A DNA stretch of 64,000 bases from Phoebastria nigripes (lineage: Eukaryota; Chordata; Aves; Procellariiformes; Diomedeidae). Both the position numbers and the translations under genes were made by a program. Where the stretch lies: NCBI GenBank assembly GCA_035582835.1, contig JAYKAV010002775.1, positions 655,877 to 719,876 of the forward strand, written 5' to 3'. The notes under the pieces are model-generated. The model worked only from the letters and a program-made list of their open reading frames with translations. It was not told where the DNA came from and did no database searches. Below, piece after piece: positions 1 to 10,835 of this stretch. Positions within the stretch are counted from its first letter, which is position 1. Every line of letters starts with the position of its first letter.

Positions 1-634
1 CGGCAGCGTGCCCAGGTGGCCAAGAAGGCCAACGGCATCCTGGCCTGCATCAGAAATAGTGTGGCCACCAGGAGTAGGGAGGCGATTGTGCCTCTGTACT
101 CGGCACTGGTGAGGCCCCACCTCGAATACTGTGTTCGGTTTTGGGCCCCTCGCTACAAGAAGAACATTGAGGTGCTGGAGCGTGTCCAGAGAAGGGCAAT
201 GAAGCTGGTGAAGGGTCTGGAGAGCAAGTCTTATGAGGAGCGGCTGAGGGAACTGGGGTTGTTTAGCCTGGAGGAGGCTGAGGGGAGACCTTATNGCGCT
301 CTACAACTACCTGAAAGGAGGTTGGAGTGAGGTGGGTGTTGGTCTCTTCTCCCAAGTAACAAGCAATAGGACGAGAGGAAATGGCCTCAAGTTGCACCAG
401 GGGAGGTTTGGATTGGACATTAGGAAAAAATTCTTTACTGAAAGAGTGGTTAAACATTGGAACAGGCTGTCCAGGGAAGTGGTTGAGTCACCATCCCTGG
501 AGGTATTTAAAAGACATGTAGATGAGGCGCTTAGGGACATGGTTTAGTGGGCATGTTGGTGTTGGGTTGACNGTTGGACTCGACGATCTTAGAGGTCTTT
601 TCCAACCTTTATGATTCTATGATTCTATGATTCT
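1..634 (+). mobile_element. CR1 LINE, 3' portion (young subfamily)
   Basis: Non-LTR retrotransposon fragment carrying the C-terminal part of the CR1 ORF2 reverse transcriptase. Recognisable residue runs are [21 protein letters not shown] and [10 protein letters not shown], followed in a shifted frame by RVVKHWNRL and a stop near 545. It ends in the 8-bp ATTCTATG-type repeat (about 611-634) that marks CR1 3' ends. The 5' side runs off the window. It closely resembles the copy at 40991-41721. The reading frame is broken near the ambiguous base at 295, so it is inactive. Confidence 0.93.
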
Positions 635-1075
635 CCAGGCTGAACAACCCCAACTCTCTCAGCCTTTCTTCATGGGAGAGGTTCTTCCAGCCCCCTGATC
701 ATTTTTGTGGCCCTCCTCTGGACCCGCTCCAACAGGTCCGTGTCTTTCTTGTGCTGAGGGCTCCAGAGCTGGACGCACTACTGCAGCAGGGGGTCTCACC
801 AGAGCAGAGTAGAGGGGCAGAATCCCCTCCCTCAACCTGCTGGCCACGCTGCTTTTGATGCAGCCCAGGATACGGTTGGCCACCTGGGCTGCGAGTGCAC
901 ATTGCCGGCTCATGTCCAGCTTTTCATCCACCAGTACCCCCAAGTTCTTCTCCACAGGGCTGCTCTCAATCCCTTCATCCCCCAGTCTGTACTGATACTG
1001 GGGGTTGCCCCGACCNAGGTGCAGGACCTTGCACTTGGCCTTGTTGAACCTCATGAGGTTCACACAGGCGAACAT
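635..1075 (-). mobile_element. CR1 LINE fragment, minus strand, interrupted
   Basis: Reading the minus strand gives CR1 reverse-transcriptase residues such as MRFNKAKC, KNLGVLVDEKLDMS and [11 protein letters not shown], then a frame break near 785 and LERVQRR-like sequence. It starts immediately after the 3' repeat of the plus-strand CR1 and lacks its own 3' end, which suggests that the plus-strand element inserted into it. The right boundary is approximate. Confidence 0.88.
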
Positions 1076-2099
1076 TAGACACAACATTAATGTCTGCCCA
1101 CAGAAAAGAGTTGAGAGAGGTTCAAGGTCATTCTCTGCCCTTGTTCTTAACTGGCCAGAAACAAGCCAGGTCTAGTCCAGACATCATACACCCATACTAA
1201 CNTGGCCCTGTGCTCGGGATATCAGGTCCTTTGGGGAAATCAAGCTTTATTTCAGGGTTTATCAGCTCACAGGTCATACACCACCAATACAGGGACCAAA
1301 GCAGATTGATAACTGGCCATCATCTCAGAGCACGGGCAAAGGACTGTGTTTGTCTGCACCCACCAACATAGACATGCATAAGATTTCATAAGGAGTCAGT
1401 AATTTTATGAGTAGGGGCAGACTATCCTTTGATATGGGGTGATTTTACTCCAGACAAACCTCTCAATTCATTACTTACAAGTTGACAGAGTATTAAAATA
1501 AATTACAAACCAAATAGCTTTTATTTGTTTGGTTTGAATTTTCTGGGATTTAGGTACGTAACCTCAAGATTTCTATTGCTACAAATGACAGCAGTGAGCC
1601 AGAATACATGCACATATTTCAAAAGACAATCATCTACATTCAGGAAAAAAAAAAAATTTAATTATGCTATTCTGTCTTTGGTGACAGTTCTTAAAAAGCT
1701 ATTTTTATGCTCTGTATGACAACATTGTCAGCACATTCAGCATCTAAGGGAGGCTGATCACGGTTAGGTTTGCTGTTCTTGTGGAAATACTACTGGCCAC
1801 AAGCTTACCAGAAAACCCATCACCAAGCATATTCATAAAATGAGTTTTCTGTATGCATTGCCGTGATGTTTCCCTGACAAGACCTGACAGCTACCTATGC
1901 AAAAACATAGTTTTTTGTTATAATCCCTACCTATAAGAAATGCTAGCTTTTTAAATTTTAAAATGTTTAAAATAGCTAGCCCCAGAAAAAAATTAGAACA
2001 CAAAATTGAGTTATGCCACAAAAAGATGGCTAACGACTAAATACTATTTCCTCTAACTAGTAAAACACAGAGAGTAAAAATCTGATTAGATCCTGAACC
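1076..2099. other. Intergenic, no gene seen
   Basis: AT-rich sequence with only short random open frames, none with coding-like composition. The part at 1085-1450 could be an old unclassified repeat, but I found no terminal repeats or protein similarity to support that. Confidence 0.5.
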
Positions 2100-3160
2100 C
2101 GCACCGAGGGAGATGGAGTGAGAGAACACGCACAGGGACGAGCCCAGCCTGCTTCTCCAGCAATTCTTCTCCCCGCGGGACAGCGCCTCGCGTGGGCCGA
2201 AACCGGCGTGGGTCGCCTCGGCCGAGCTGTGACCGTCATTCGCCAGCACAAAACAACAGCCGGCTTCGTGAACCCCCACGGCCCGCGAGGAGCGGCTGCT
2301 CCCGGCTCCCAGCTCGGGCGCGGTAAACACGCGGGTCTCGCCCGCCACGCCCGCGCTCCGTGGGCGCGCCGGCAGACCCGTCCGCTCCCGCCGCCCGCCC
2401 GAGCTCGGGAAGCCGGCAGGCAGCGGCCCGGCCGCCCCGGAGCCTCAGGCTGACCGCGACCGACCCCGCTGCCGCAGGCCGGGCCCAGACCGACCGAGAA
2501 GAAGCCGGCCAAGCCGCCGCGGGCTCCCGCCGCCTTCGTTCGGGCCGACCCCAGCGGGCCAGCGCCCGCCGCCCGCTCTTACCTGCCGGCGGCGGCCCCG
2601 GCGCTGAAGGCCGCACTCGCTCCNAGATGCTTTGCGTTACCCCTGACAACGCGGAGAGCCCCCAGCACGGAAACTCCCGACTTGGCGCCGAAGAGCCACG
2701 GAAACAGCCGAAGCGGTGCGCCGGCACACCGGAGAGAGACGGAAAGCGCCGAGCGCAGCGGGAGCCGGGCGCGCTCGGCCGCGGTGCCCCGCCGCCCCCC
2801 GCCGGCGGGTCGGGGCCGGCGCTGAGCGTCCCGCGGGGAGCGGGGCGGCGCGGCCTGCTCTCCTCCCGGAGCGAGCGGCAACCGCTCCGGGCCGGCTCTC
2901 CTTCGCCTCCCGGACGGCGCCTGGGAGCGGTGGTCGGAGGGGCTGGACGCGCCGCTGCCCTGCGCGGGGCCGGGGGACCGGCCGGGCACCAGCCCGCCGG
3001 CCATCGCCCCGAAGGAGGGCTGCCCTGCCCCGGGCTGCGCGGCAGGCCCAGCGCCCCGTCCCACCACCCTGCCTCCGGGCAGGGAGACCAGCCAGCACCT
3101 CCGGGCACGCAACCACCCCCACACTCGGGACACCCACGCTCGGGGCTGCGGCTGGCGAGA
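2100..3160. promoter_or_regulatory. CpG island A, promoter candidate
   Basis: About 1 kb of very GC- and CpG-rich DNA sharply bounded by AT-rich flanks. A minus-strand splice donor of good quality (CGGCAG then GTAAGAG, GT at 2582-2581) sits inside it, so the island probably drives a leftward transcript. The long open frames here on both strands look like composition artefacts. Confidence 0.75.
2583..2900 (-). other. Putative untranslated first exon, leftward gene
   Basis: The lower edge is set by the splice donor with GT at 2582-2581 on the minus strand. The upstream (right) edge is a guess. No ATG occurs on the minus strand between about 3002 and this donor, so the exon would be 5' UTR. In human, IFT140 is transcribed away from CRAMP1 from a neighbouring promoter and starts with untranslated sequence. 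IFT140 is therefore the natural candidate, but no IFT140 coding exon is visible in the window and the assignment rests on synteny alone. Confidence 0.4.
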
Positions 3161-5495
3161 CCCCGAATCCTAACAGGCAGCTTTCAAGCCTCAGCAGCCG
3201 TCTTCAGGATTTGGTGAATTAAGCCGGGAGGAACTTCTTCTAACACAGCCCCCCGGCTTCCTGGGAATCCAGATGCAATGATGAACACTTCAGGTCCCTG
3301 AACACGCATTAAACACCCACTGCAACAGAGCCTGATCCAACTGAAACTTGGTGAAATACCAACACATATCATAACCGTATGTGATTTACAGAGCCCAGAG
3401 CTCACTAGCTCTTCCAGAGCTTTTGTGGGAAAAGTGATTTGGCAACTTTTTAAGCTAGCAGCCAAGTTTTTCTAGTAACATCTAAGTGAAGATAGCCNCA
3501 GAACACCCTCCTGCCGCTGCCCTGGGTGCAGCAGGTACAGCCCAGGTCGGGGACAGCCCAGCTCCATCTCCAGTCCTCATCAGCGCTGGGCCTGCCTTCA
3601 GCCTTTACAGCCAGGTTCACCCAGCGCGTTCGAAAGACCCAATCTTCATACTGCTGTCAACTCCAGAGTCATTTGTAATTCCTCTGAAGTCACAACACTT
3701 CCACACAAACAGATTAAAAGCAGCCACACCTCCAGTACATCTGTGACCAACAGTTCCTGCGCGTGCTAACTTATGTTGACTCTGGCCACATGTAACACGT
3801 TGTGTAATTTATGTGGTGTTTCACACCGTTTCCCCTTTCCAAGTAGACAGCAGTTGGGACCCTTCTGACAAAAAAAAGGTCAGTTTTGTTAGCAAGTAGG
3901 AAAGAGTACTAGGTGGGAGGCAGGCTGCATGAAAATGTGCTGTGTCTCTTCCAGAACTTAAATACAGGCTTCAGGTAGGGAGGCAAAACACTGGCTTTAG
4001 ACCTCCTTGCTACAAGCTCAGCAACCCCCTCTAGAACAAATTGTTTTCTGAGCAGCAGAACTTAAAGTCCTGTTTCCTGCAGCTTTTTATTTCATGCTTT
4101 AATTATCTTCTCCCTTACAAGGCATCAGCTCTAATAAAGTCACTTAAGGCATCTCTTCTTGGTGGATTCTTGGACACGTAATAACACCATTAGCTCAGGT
4201 GCCACTCCCAAAGTCGAGTTAGTAATTCATTTCTTGGCTTTGCCCAGCTGACTATTTTCACTCTTTGTGCCCATAGTATTTTTGAGACCATCAGACTTGA
4301 AGTTGAGTATTTGAGCAGACCATGTGTGCAGATGCTTTGTTTTTTCAGACAACCAGGCTAATGAGGAAACTATTGCAACTACACAGTACAATAAAGTCAG
4401 AAATACATGGCCTGTCGGAGCCTCAAGCAATGGTCTAGTCTATCATCCCTTTCTGGGCTGGAATAAAAATCATCTAAAAAAACCCCACCGACTGTCTCTG
4501 CTCAAGTGACCATTTTTACAGCTTTCATAATTGCCTGGTTCAATGTTACACAAAATTTCGCCCAATAACTAAATTACATATCCCTACTTGTGCAGGCTTA
4601 GCTGGAAATTAAAGTTCCCTGCCCTCCAATATTCAACAGAGAAGCCTTGCTATAGAGGATTTATATCCTAAATAGACAAATGAAACAGGGCATCCTAGGA
4701 TCCCAAGATCTTCACTCCCGAGTACTGCGCTCATAAAAGATGCTTAACAGCTCTGAGTCCCTAAAGTCCCAGGACAGGCAAAGAACAAGCTGCAGGAGTG
4801 TAGTCGCACACAGCGCATTTCATCCCTTCCTCTAAGGGCTTGACCTCCGATGCTGAGAAAAAAAAAAGTTGCATGATTAGGTGTTTCCTATTTAGTAAGC
4901 CATAAAGGATTAACAATAGAAGTCTGACCTTTGGTTTAAATCCTCTTACCTGAATGGGAAAGAACTACTTTAGTTACACAAAGATCATCCATTATCATTT
5001 GCCAGATTAAACAACTTAAGAGCCTTTCAAGAACAACTGAATTATGAATGAAATGTAGTAGCTTCTAAGTAACCTAAAAGGAAAATACAGGACAACATCC
5101 ACTATATTGGTGGCTTTTACATCTAAGATCTTTGGAAAAGTATTTTCCTGTTATAATTAGTGTAATGATCATGCACAGTAGATGCAAAATTAAAAACACC
5201 TCAACATAAAACAGAAGTATTAACTTTGTCCTTCTGCTGGACAGTTCTGCATTGCTTGCTCTATTTCTACTAAGCATGCAATTTGTTATTCATACCTTAA
5301 AATACACAGCACGTGCAACAAATCCAAACTGATGTTCTTGCCTAGACTAGAAAACCATGGCAACAAATGCTGAAAGATTATTTGCATTTTGTATCTGTGT
5401 AGGTCTGCCAAAGCATGATCATGGACCCTCCCTACTGTTAAAAAAGAACGAATGAAAGTTCAAGTGTCTTTTGACATCTCAACCTACCCCCTGCC
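3161..5495. other. Intergenic, no gene seen
   Basis: AT-rich DNA without a supportable exon. Two plus-strand AATAAA motifs near 4134 and 4389 are isolated. Open frames such as 3184-3465 minus lack coding-like composition. Confidence 0.5.
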
Positions 5496-5518
5496 TCTCA
5501 GCTCTTGTCCAACTCCTT

Positions 5519-5524
5519 TTTATT
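5519..5524 (-). terminator. Poly(A) signal AATAAA, minus strand
   Basis: TTTATT on the plus strand, AATAAA on the minus strand. It follows about 1 kb of AT-rich, 3'-UTR-like sequence on that strand, including a Pumilio-type TGTAAATA near 5612-5619. Cleavage would fall around 5495-5505. It would end the transcript that starts in CpG island B. Confidence 0.45.
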
Positions 5525-6581
5525 CAGCCTTTCTTTCACAAACATTTACACACATGAACAATTTCACACCTTAACAGTCCACTTGAGGCAATGGGGCTAT
5601 TCAAGCATATAAAGTTATTTACATACAGAGAGAATGGAAACCTTCAACCCTGAGCTCCTTGGGGGGCTGAACATACCTTTGTCTCTCTTTGCAAAGCACC
5701 ATGGAAATATATGGCACTGTAGATGCAGAATGCATCATTTCCTGTCAGTATCGTTAGATTTGGTTGTGGTCAAATCCAATGGCAAAAATAAGCCATATGA
5801 TCTTGTGCTACATTATAAAAAAACTGCAAAATACTCTCTCTACAAAAAAACTAATTAAGATGTAGATTTAAATGCAAAACTCTACAGTGGAGACAAGACC
5901 AAGACCATTACACAATTTGGCTCTTTTTTGTTTACAAATTGCATTTATAGCAATACACTTGGTTACATACAGCTATGCTTTACAGCGTATTTATAGGAGA
6001 TGACACAGAGCCCAAGGCATGTTCAAGTTTAGTTCACCATCATAAGATAATTACTTGCAACACTCTCCATGGGAGCCCAGTCTTCCAGACTTTAGATGCC
6101 ATCATGAAGTTTAAATTGTTAAGACATTGATTTCTAAGCTACAGTTTATGAAGATTTCCCTCAGAAGAGGAGGACTAAGGCATCCTTTCCTGCTATGATA
6201 CCCACAAAGTTTCAAAAAGAGGATGATCGTAATGTTTCCACAAAGAATTTATCAAGGGAAAAAAAAAAAATCTCACACAGTACCAGTTGTAAGGTTTTTG
6301 GAAACCATTCTTCCTAGCAGTTAACATGAAGTCACCACATTAAAATATCAAAGAGCCATCACTGGAAAACAGGCCATAACATTAGGTTAGCAAATGAAAT
6401 TCAACCGCCTTTAATTCAGTACATCACTGAATAAAGCTTCTTAATCCTGGAGACAGTTTATTTAAAAAAAAAAAAAAAAAAGTCCCACTTAAGGGTACCT
6501 ACACAATTGCAAACTCTGGAAGACGACTAGAAGTTGTGAAGACACTAGGCCAAAGGTTTCATGTTTGTAATTTCACGTATG

Positions 6582-6722
6582 TTACTTGTAACCTTTATGA
6601 ACAATACAGAACTTATTAACATCCTTAATTAGTAAGAAGCACATCGCCAAGCNCGCTGCTGCGACAGCGAGGGCCTCAGCGCACCCCGGGCCCGCAGACC
6701 CCCGCAGCAGCACACCCGCCAT
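6582..6722 (-). CDS. Candidate 46-residue membrane microprotein
   Basis: I do not recognise this product. The minus-strand ATG at 6722-6720 has a near-ideal Kozak context (A at -3, G at +4) and begins MAGVLLRG. Residues 17-32 form a hydrophobic stretch ending MCFLLI, followed by a basic tail with five lysines and a histidine, then TAA at 6584-6582. One ambiguous base at 6653 makes residue 24 S, C, R or G. No other ATG exists on the minus strand from about 7660 down to this one, so it would be the first AUG of a leftward transcript from island B. About 1 kb of UTR-like sequence then leads to the poly(A) signal at 5519-5524. The layout fits a single-exon gene for a small single-pass membrane or mitochondrial protein. 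It could equally be a non-coding RNA with a chance ORF; CpG-rich DNA is poor in ATG by composition. Confidence 0.35.
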   Translation of the reverse strand: MAGVLLRGSAGPGCAEALAVAAAXLAMCFLLIKDVNKFCIVHKGYK

Positions 6723-8340
6723 GTTAGGCGGCCTGGCCTCACCCCCGCTGCGGCAGGCAGGCCCCTGGCACCGTCTCCCTCCTTAAGAGCTGCTAAACCC
6801 GATACGAAATCAGCAAGAAGCGGTAGGTTCTTTAGCCGACACCAAGCCCACGCTGTGAGGGGCTCGGTACCAAACCCGCGGCACAGGGAAGCGCCTCCCC
6901 TGTGGACGCCCCAGCGCCGTCCCTGCCGGTTCCCAGGTTCGGCTCCGGACAGCACAAGCAGCTCCGGTAGGAGAGCGGCCCCAGGGCTCCCCCTCACGCT
7001 CCGGCGGGCCTAAGGGAGCGGGAGCAGCGGGCGCTGCCGCCGCGACGCGGCTTCGCCGGGCAGCGAGTCCCCGCACCGCGAGCCAGAACGGACCCCTCCG
7101 GGCGAGCGGGTACGGCCACGGGGGACCCCGCACTGCTTTCCCCGCCTGGCTAAGACCCGAACACCGGCGGCGGCCGCCGCGCCGAGGAGCCCTCCCGCCG
7201 GCAGCGACCACAGACCCGCGTCCCGCCCGCCCCGTCGGGCAGAGCCCGCCTTTCCCGGCAGGCAATAAATAGAACGCCGCCTGCAAATCACCAGCTTTCT
7301 GACCAATGGGATCCTGGACCACGACCAAAGGCCCCGGCGATAGGGCCCGCAATTGGTTTTTCTTTTAGCCAATCGGCAGCCAGCTCTTGGGATTCGTCTC
7401 GCCCTCTGACAGGCACCGGCTGCCGCCCCTTCCTCTGCGCTAAGCTTTCGTCACCCGCCCCGCGCCGCGCTTTGTTTGGCTTGCGTGGGGGCCCCAGCCC
7501 CGCCTCCCGCCTCGCTCCCGCTTGCCGCGAGCCAATGGGGCGCCTCGTTTGGGGTCCCGGGGCGGGGAGTGCCGGCGCGCTCAGCTGGGCCCGCGCGCCG
7601 CGTCCTGCCCCGCCCCCTCGGCCCGGCGCAGGGTGACGAGGAAGCGGAACCGCGGCGGCCGGGAGCCCATCGCGGCCCGCTCTGCGGCCGAGCGCGGGGC
7701 CGGGGGCGACGGCGGAGCGCGGCCGAGCCCGGGGCGCCAGGGAGCCGCGGGACCGCTCCGCCGGGGGCGTTGAGGGCCGACGGGGAGCCGGCGGTGCCGG
7801 GACGGCGGCCGCGGTTTCGGAGGAGCCCGGGGAAGAGAGGTCGCCTCCCCGGCCGGGAGCGGGGCTGCCGCCGCCAGCAAAGCTGGGAGGGCCGCCGGGG
7901 CCCGCGGTGGTCGTAGGGCGCGCCGGCCGCCTCCCGAGCTGGCGGGTCTGGGGCGCAGCCTGGGGGTGCCTGGGGCTGCGGGTGCCGGAGGACCCGAGGC
8001 AGCCGCCGGCGGGAGAGCTGGAGCGCGGAGGCTGCGCGGCGGCATTGATGCGGCAGGTGAGGTCGGGGCGGGGGATGGAGCCTCCCGCGGGGGCGGAGGG
8101 GGCTGCTGCGGTGGGGGGAGAGACGGCGCCTTGGGCCCCGCGGGGCGTGTGTGTCCCTGGGGGGAGCGGCCGGCCCGCCCGGCCCAGCCCTCCCGTCCCG
8201 GCCGTCATCAGCGGGGTGCGGCGGCGCTGGGGTCTGCGGGGAGCTTCACCGCACGGAAAGCATCTCCTCCGAGAGGAGCCGGGCTTTCGTAGGAGGCAGG
8301 GTGAAGGGCGGGCGGTGAGCGTGAAGGTCTAGGGGACCAG
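6650..8340. promoter_or_regulatory. CpG island B, probable bidirectional promoter
   Basis: GC-rich block of about 1.7 kb with four CCAAT boxes: plus orientation at 7303-7307, 7369-7373 and 7532-7536, minus orientation at 7352-7356. A TATA-like AATAAATAG lies at 7264-7272. CCAAT clustering in both orientations suits divergent transcription, leftward to the microprotein candidate and rightward to the donor at 8057. Confidence 0.7.
7600..8056 (+). other. CRAMP1: Candidate alternative CRAMP1 first exon (5' UTR)
   Basis: A plus-strand splice donor (CGGCAG then GTGAGG, GT at 8057-8058) closes a GC-rich stretch downstream of the CCAAT cluster. The left edge is a guess. The natural acceptor would be the one before the CRAMP1 start codon (exon from 10486), giving an mRNA that begins translation at the conserved Met. 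It could instead belong to a non-coding divergent RNA. Confidence 0.35.
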
Positions 8341-9390
8341 GGCAGCGAGGCTGAGAAGACTTTCCCTTTGGAAGAAGAAGAAGAAGCGGGGGCGAGGTGG
8401 AAAGGAAGGGCAGCTGGAAGGGGTGAACTGGGTGCAGGGCACTACCGGAGGGTTTGGGCAGGACGCCGTCGGGAGCCAGCTGTTGGGAAGCGGGGCAGGT
8501 ACTGGGATTTGCTACCCTGGTCTTGTAGGTAGCTGTCCCCAAGACGTGTTTCTTTGGTGTCCCCCTACTAATTGTTGGGGGATGCCAGTGGAGGCATCGT
8601 TTAATTTGTGGTACTAGCACTAAACTTGAAATCAAGGAGATTTAGGCTTTACTTAAGTGAAGTTTTTGAGCACAGACTGTCAGAGCTGGAAGATTTCTGT
8701 CCTCAAAATAACTGAAAACACTGCAGTTTTTGTCGGTGGAGAACAAGTTTGTGTTTGTAATTAGGGACCTGTCAGGCGAATAGTTAACCAAGTTTTAATA
8801 CGAGTTTAGATCCACAGTTCAAATCAGTTTATTGAGTGTTTGCAAAGAATGGAGCATTGCCCAACATAATTCTGAATGGGTAGATTCAGCGGTTTAGCTG
8901 CAAATCATTAGAGGGAAAAGTATCATTTTAATAATACGAATACAATCCATAAACTGTAATCACACAAATTCGTACNCTGTATAATGCTGATGCATCTTTT
9001 TTATTTTAAACCACATTATTTTGGTGTCAGCCTAATCCATAGTAATTCCATTTTTTATTTGTGATACTCAGAATTTCCTTCTCCTGTTGGTTTTTATCTT
9101 TTCCCTTAATTAAAGTTGGACTGTGGCTCCTGCTCTGGTGATAAGGCAGCTGCATTGCAACTGCTACTTCTTTCTGTTTTGCTGTTAAGTGGTTTCTTTC
9201 TTGGAAGTTGACTTCTTTTAGATATGGTGTCAGTAGTCTTTTTACACTCTTTAAGAAAAAAACCCCACAGTTGTTGGGTTTTAGCAGATGATATGATTTA
9301 ATGCCTTAAGCTTTTGCGTGTGTTTCTGGCATTTTGTTCCAAGTATTAAAAAAACTTCAGAATCGAGAGGATTTATGAAGTTAGATGCAG
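8341..9390. other. Intergenic or intron, no gene seen
   Basis: AT-rich spacer between CpG islands B and C with no supportable exon. It would be intronic if the first exon ending at 8056 is used for CRAMP1. Confidence 0.45.
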
Positions 9391-9394
9391 AGTG

Positions 9395-10450
9395 AGCGGT
9401 CGTCCCGGCGGCCGGCCCGAATGTCAGGTGTGGAATTAAGGTTGTTTAGCGATGCCTCTCGGAAAGTCCAGGAGCGGTCCTCTAGCAAATGATGTTTTAA
9501 AACTTTTTTGCTTGGCCAAGAGGCCGCGGCATCGCCGTGAGCTGCAGGGTCCCCACCGAGGTGAGGGGGGAAGAGCCGCTGCAGATGCCTGCAGAGTGTG
9601 TTGCCCTTCAAATTAAAAAAAAAATAACAAAGGGGGTCGCATTAACTTAAAAAATCCGCAGGAAGCCGCCGAGGGAGCCGGCCAGGAGCGGCTGGCCGCG
9701 GGGAGCCGGCCGTCTCCCGGCGCGGGTCGGCCCGCGGAGGCCGGCGGTGACAGGCGCCCGGCCCGCGGCGCGGTGCTCCTCGCAGAGGAGGCGGCCGGGC
9801 CCGGGGCTGCCCCGCGGGGAGCCGCGGAGAGGTGCCGGGGCTCTGGCGGGGGTGGGGGCGGAGGGGGAGCGGGAAATCTCGGTAGCCTCGGCCAGTCCCA
9901 GCCCCAGAGACACACACACACAGAGAGGAGGAGAAGCCGCCGCNGCCGCATCGGGGAACATGAATCCCCCCCCCGCGGCAGGCCGGATCACCTCGGCTCC
10001 ATGGTGAGGAGAAGGAAGAGCCCCCCTGGGCCCGAGGAGCCGCGGAACGGGTAGGATGGGGGGCGAGCAGCCGGCCCGGCCCGGCCGCGCTGCCCTGCTC
10101 CGCTCCGCCGGGCTCGGCCGCTGCCTTTCCTCTCAGCGGCTGTCGAGCGCTTCCACACGCCCGAGTTTGGCTGGGCGATTTCTCCGCCAAAGGCGCCCCG
10201 AACCCCTTCGGGAGGGTGCCGGAGGGCTGCCCGGGGAGCCCGGCTGCCTTTTGGGCCGGTTTGGGGGGGGTTCCGGCGGGGCTTTCCCCCTCCCGCCCTC
10301 GGCACAGGTTGTTGGGTCGGGACAGCAAACGAAAGGGGATTTAGTAACAAACAACGGCGGCCATGTTGAGAGGAATTTCTGCAGCTAAACTTCTCCCCTC
10401 TCAGCCCAGGGATTTCTCTCCCTCTCTGGGGGGCTCCCTGGCCTGACTTT
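9395..10450 (+). promoter_or_regulatory. CRAMP1: CpG island C, CRAMP1 promoter region
   Basis: GC-rich block immediately upstream of, and containing, the inferred CRAMP1 exon 1 and the short intron 1. A YY1-like GGCCATGTTG sits at 10359-10368 within intron 1. Exon 1 carries a 16-codon upstream ORF including its stop (9960-10007) that overlaps the next ATG at 10001. Confidence 0.75.
9750..10050 (+). other. CRAMP1: CRAMP1 exon 1 (5' UTR, possibly first 17 codons)
   Basis: The right edge is the donor CGG then GTAGGA (GT at 10051). The left edge is unknown. If spliced to 10486, the ATG at 10001 reads MVRRRKSPPGPEEPRNG and continues in frame into the conserved MTVKLG start at 10487. Without use of that ATG, the exon is 5' UTR. 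Confidence 0.5.
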
Positions 10451-10485
10451 GCGCCCCCCTCTTTTCTCTCTCTCCTCCCCAACAG

Positions 10486-10835
10486 GATGACAGTGAAACT
10501 GGGAGAGAGCAGCGGGGAGGAAGGGGTGAAAAAGCTGGGCAAGAGAGCAGGAGGAGATGAGGAGTCCCTGGAAGAAGAAGGGGCAGGAGGAGGAGGAGAG
10601 GCAGCTCCAGGCAGCAGCAGCACAAAGAAAGAAGAGAAGATTATTAACAACAACACTAACAGCAGCCCCCCACCGAACCCCAGCTTATCGCAGGCCCCGG
10701 CCTCCCTCCAGCCCTCCCACAGCCAGGACCAGCATCATTTTCTCAGGTCCAGCGTCAGACCTCAGAGCAAGAGGCTGAAGAAGGATTCCCAGGCATCCTC
10801 TTCAGTTGGCAGCAGCACTGCTGCAAAAGGCAAAG
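10486..10835 (+). CDS. CRAMP1: CRAMP1 exon 2, start codon and acidic N-terminus
   Basis: The acceptor CCCCAACAG ends at 10485 and the conserved ATG is at 10487, with G at -3. The exon encodes residues 1-116 plus one base: MTVKLG, a Glu/Gly-rich stretch, then the conserved [16 protein letters not shown] block. Donor at 10836. It shares its start and block order with mammalian CRAMP1. Confidence 0.95.

Noticed and set aside
1085..1450. Possible solo LTR
   Set aside because: No terminal TG/CA with target duplication, poly(A) signal or flanking retroviral sequence could be confirmed.
2236..3222. Long open frames (up to 290 codons) on both strands of CpG island A
   Set aside because: They overlap on both strands and several frames, are Pro/Arg/Ala/Gly-rich as any GC-rich DNA would be, and one runs through a clear splice donor.
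7288..8208. 306-codon minus-strand open frame in CpG island B
   Set aside because: Composition-driven: Pro/Arg/Gly/Ala repeats, no recognisable domain, and competing frames on the other strand.
9381..9611. 76-codon minus-strand open frame at the left edge of CpG island C
   Set aside because: No recognisable similarity, no splice or poly(A) context, and an unremarkable length for GC-rich DNA.
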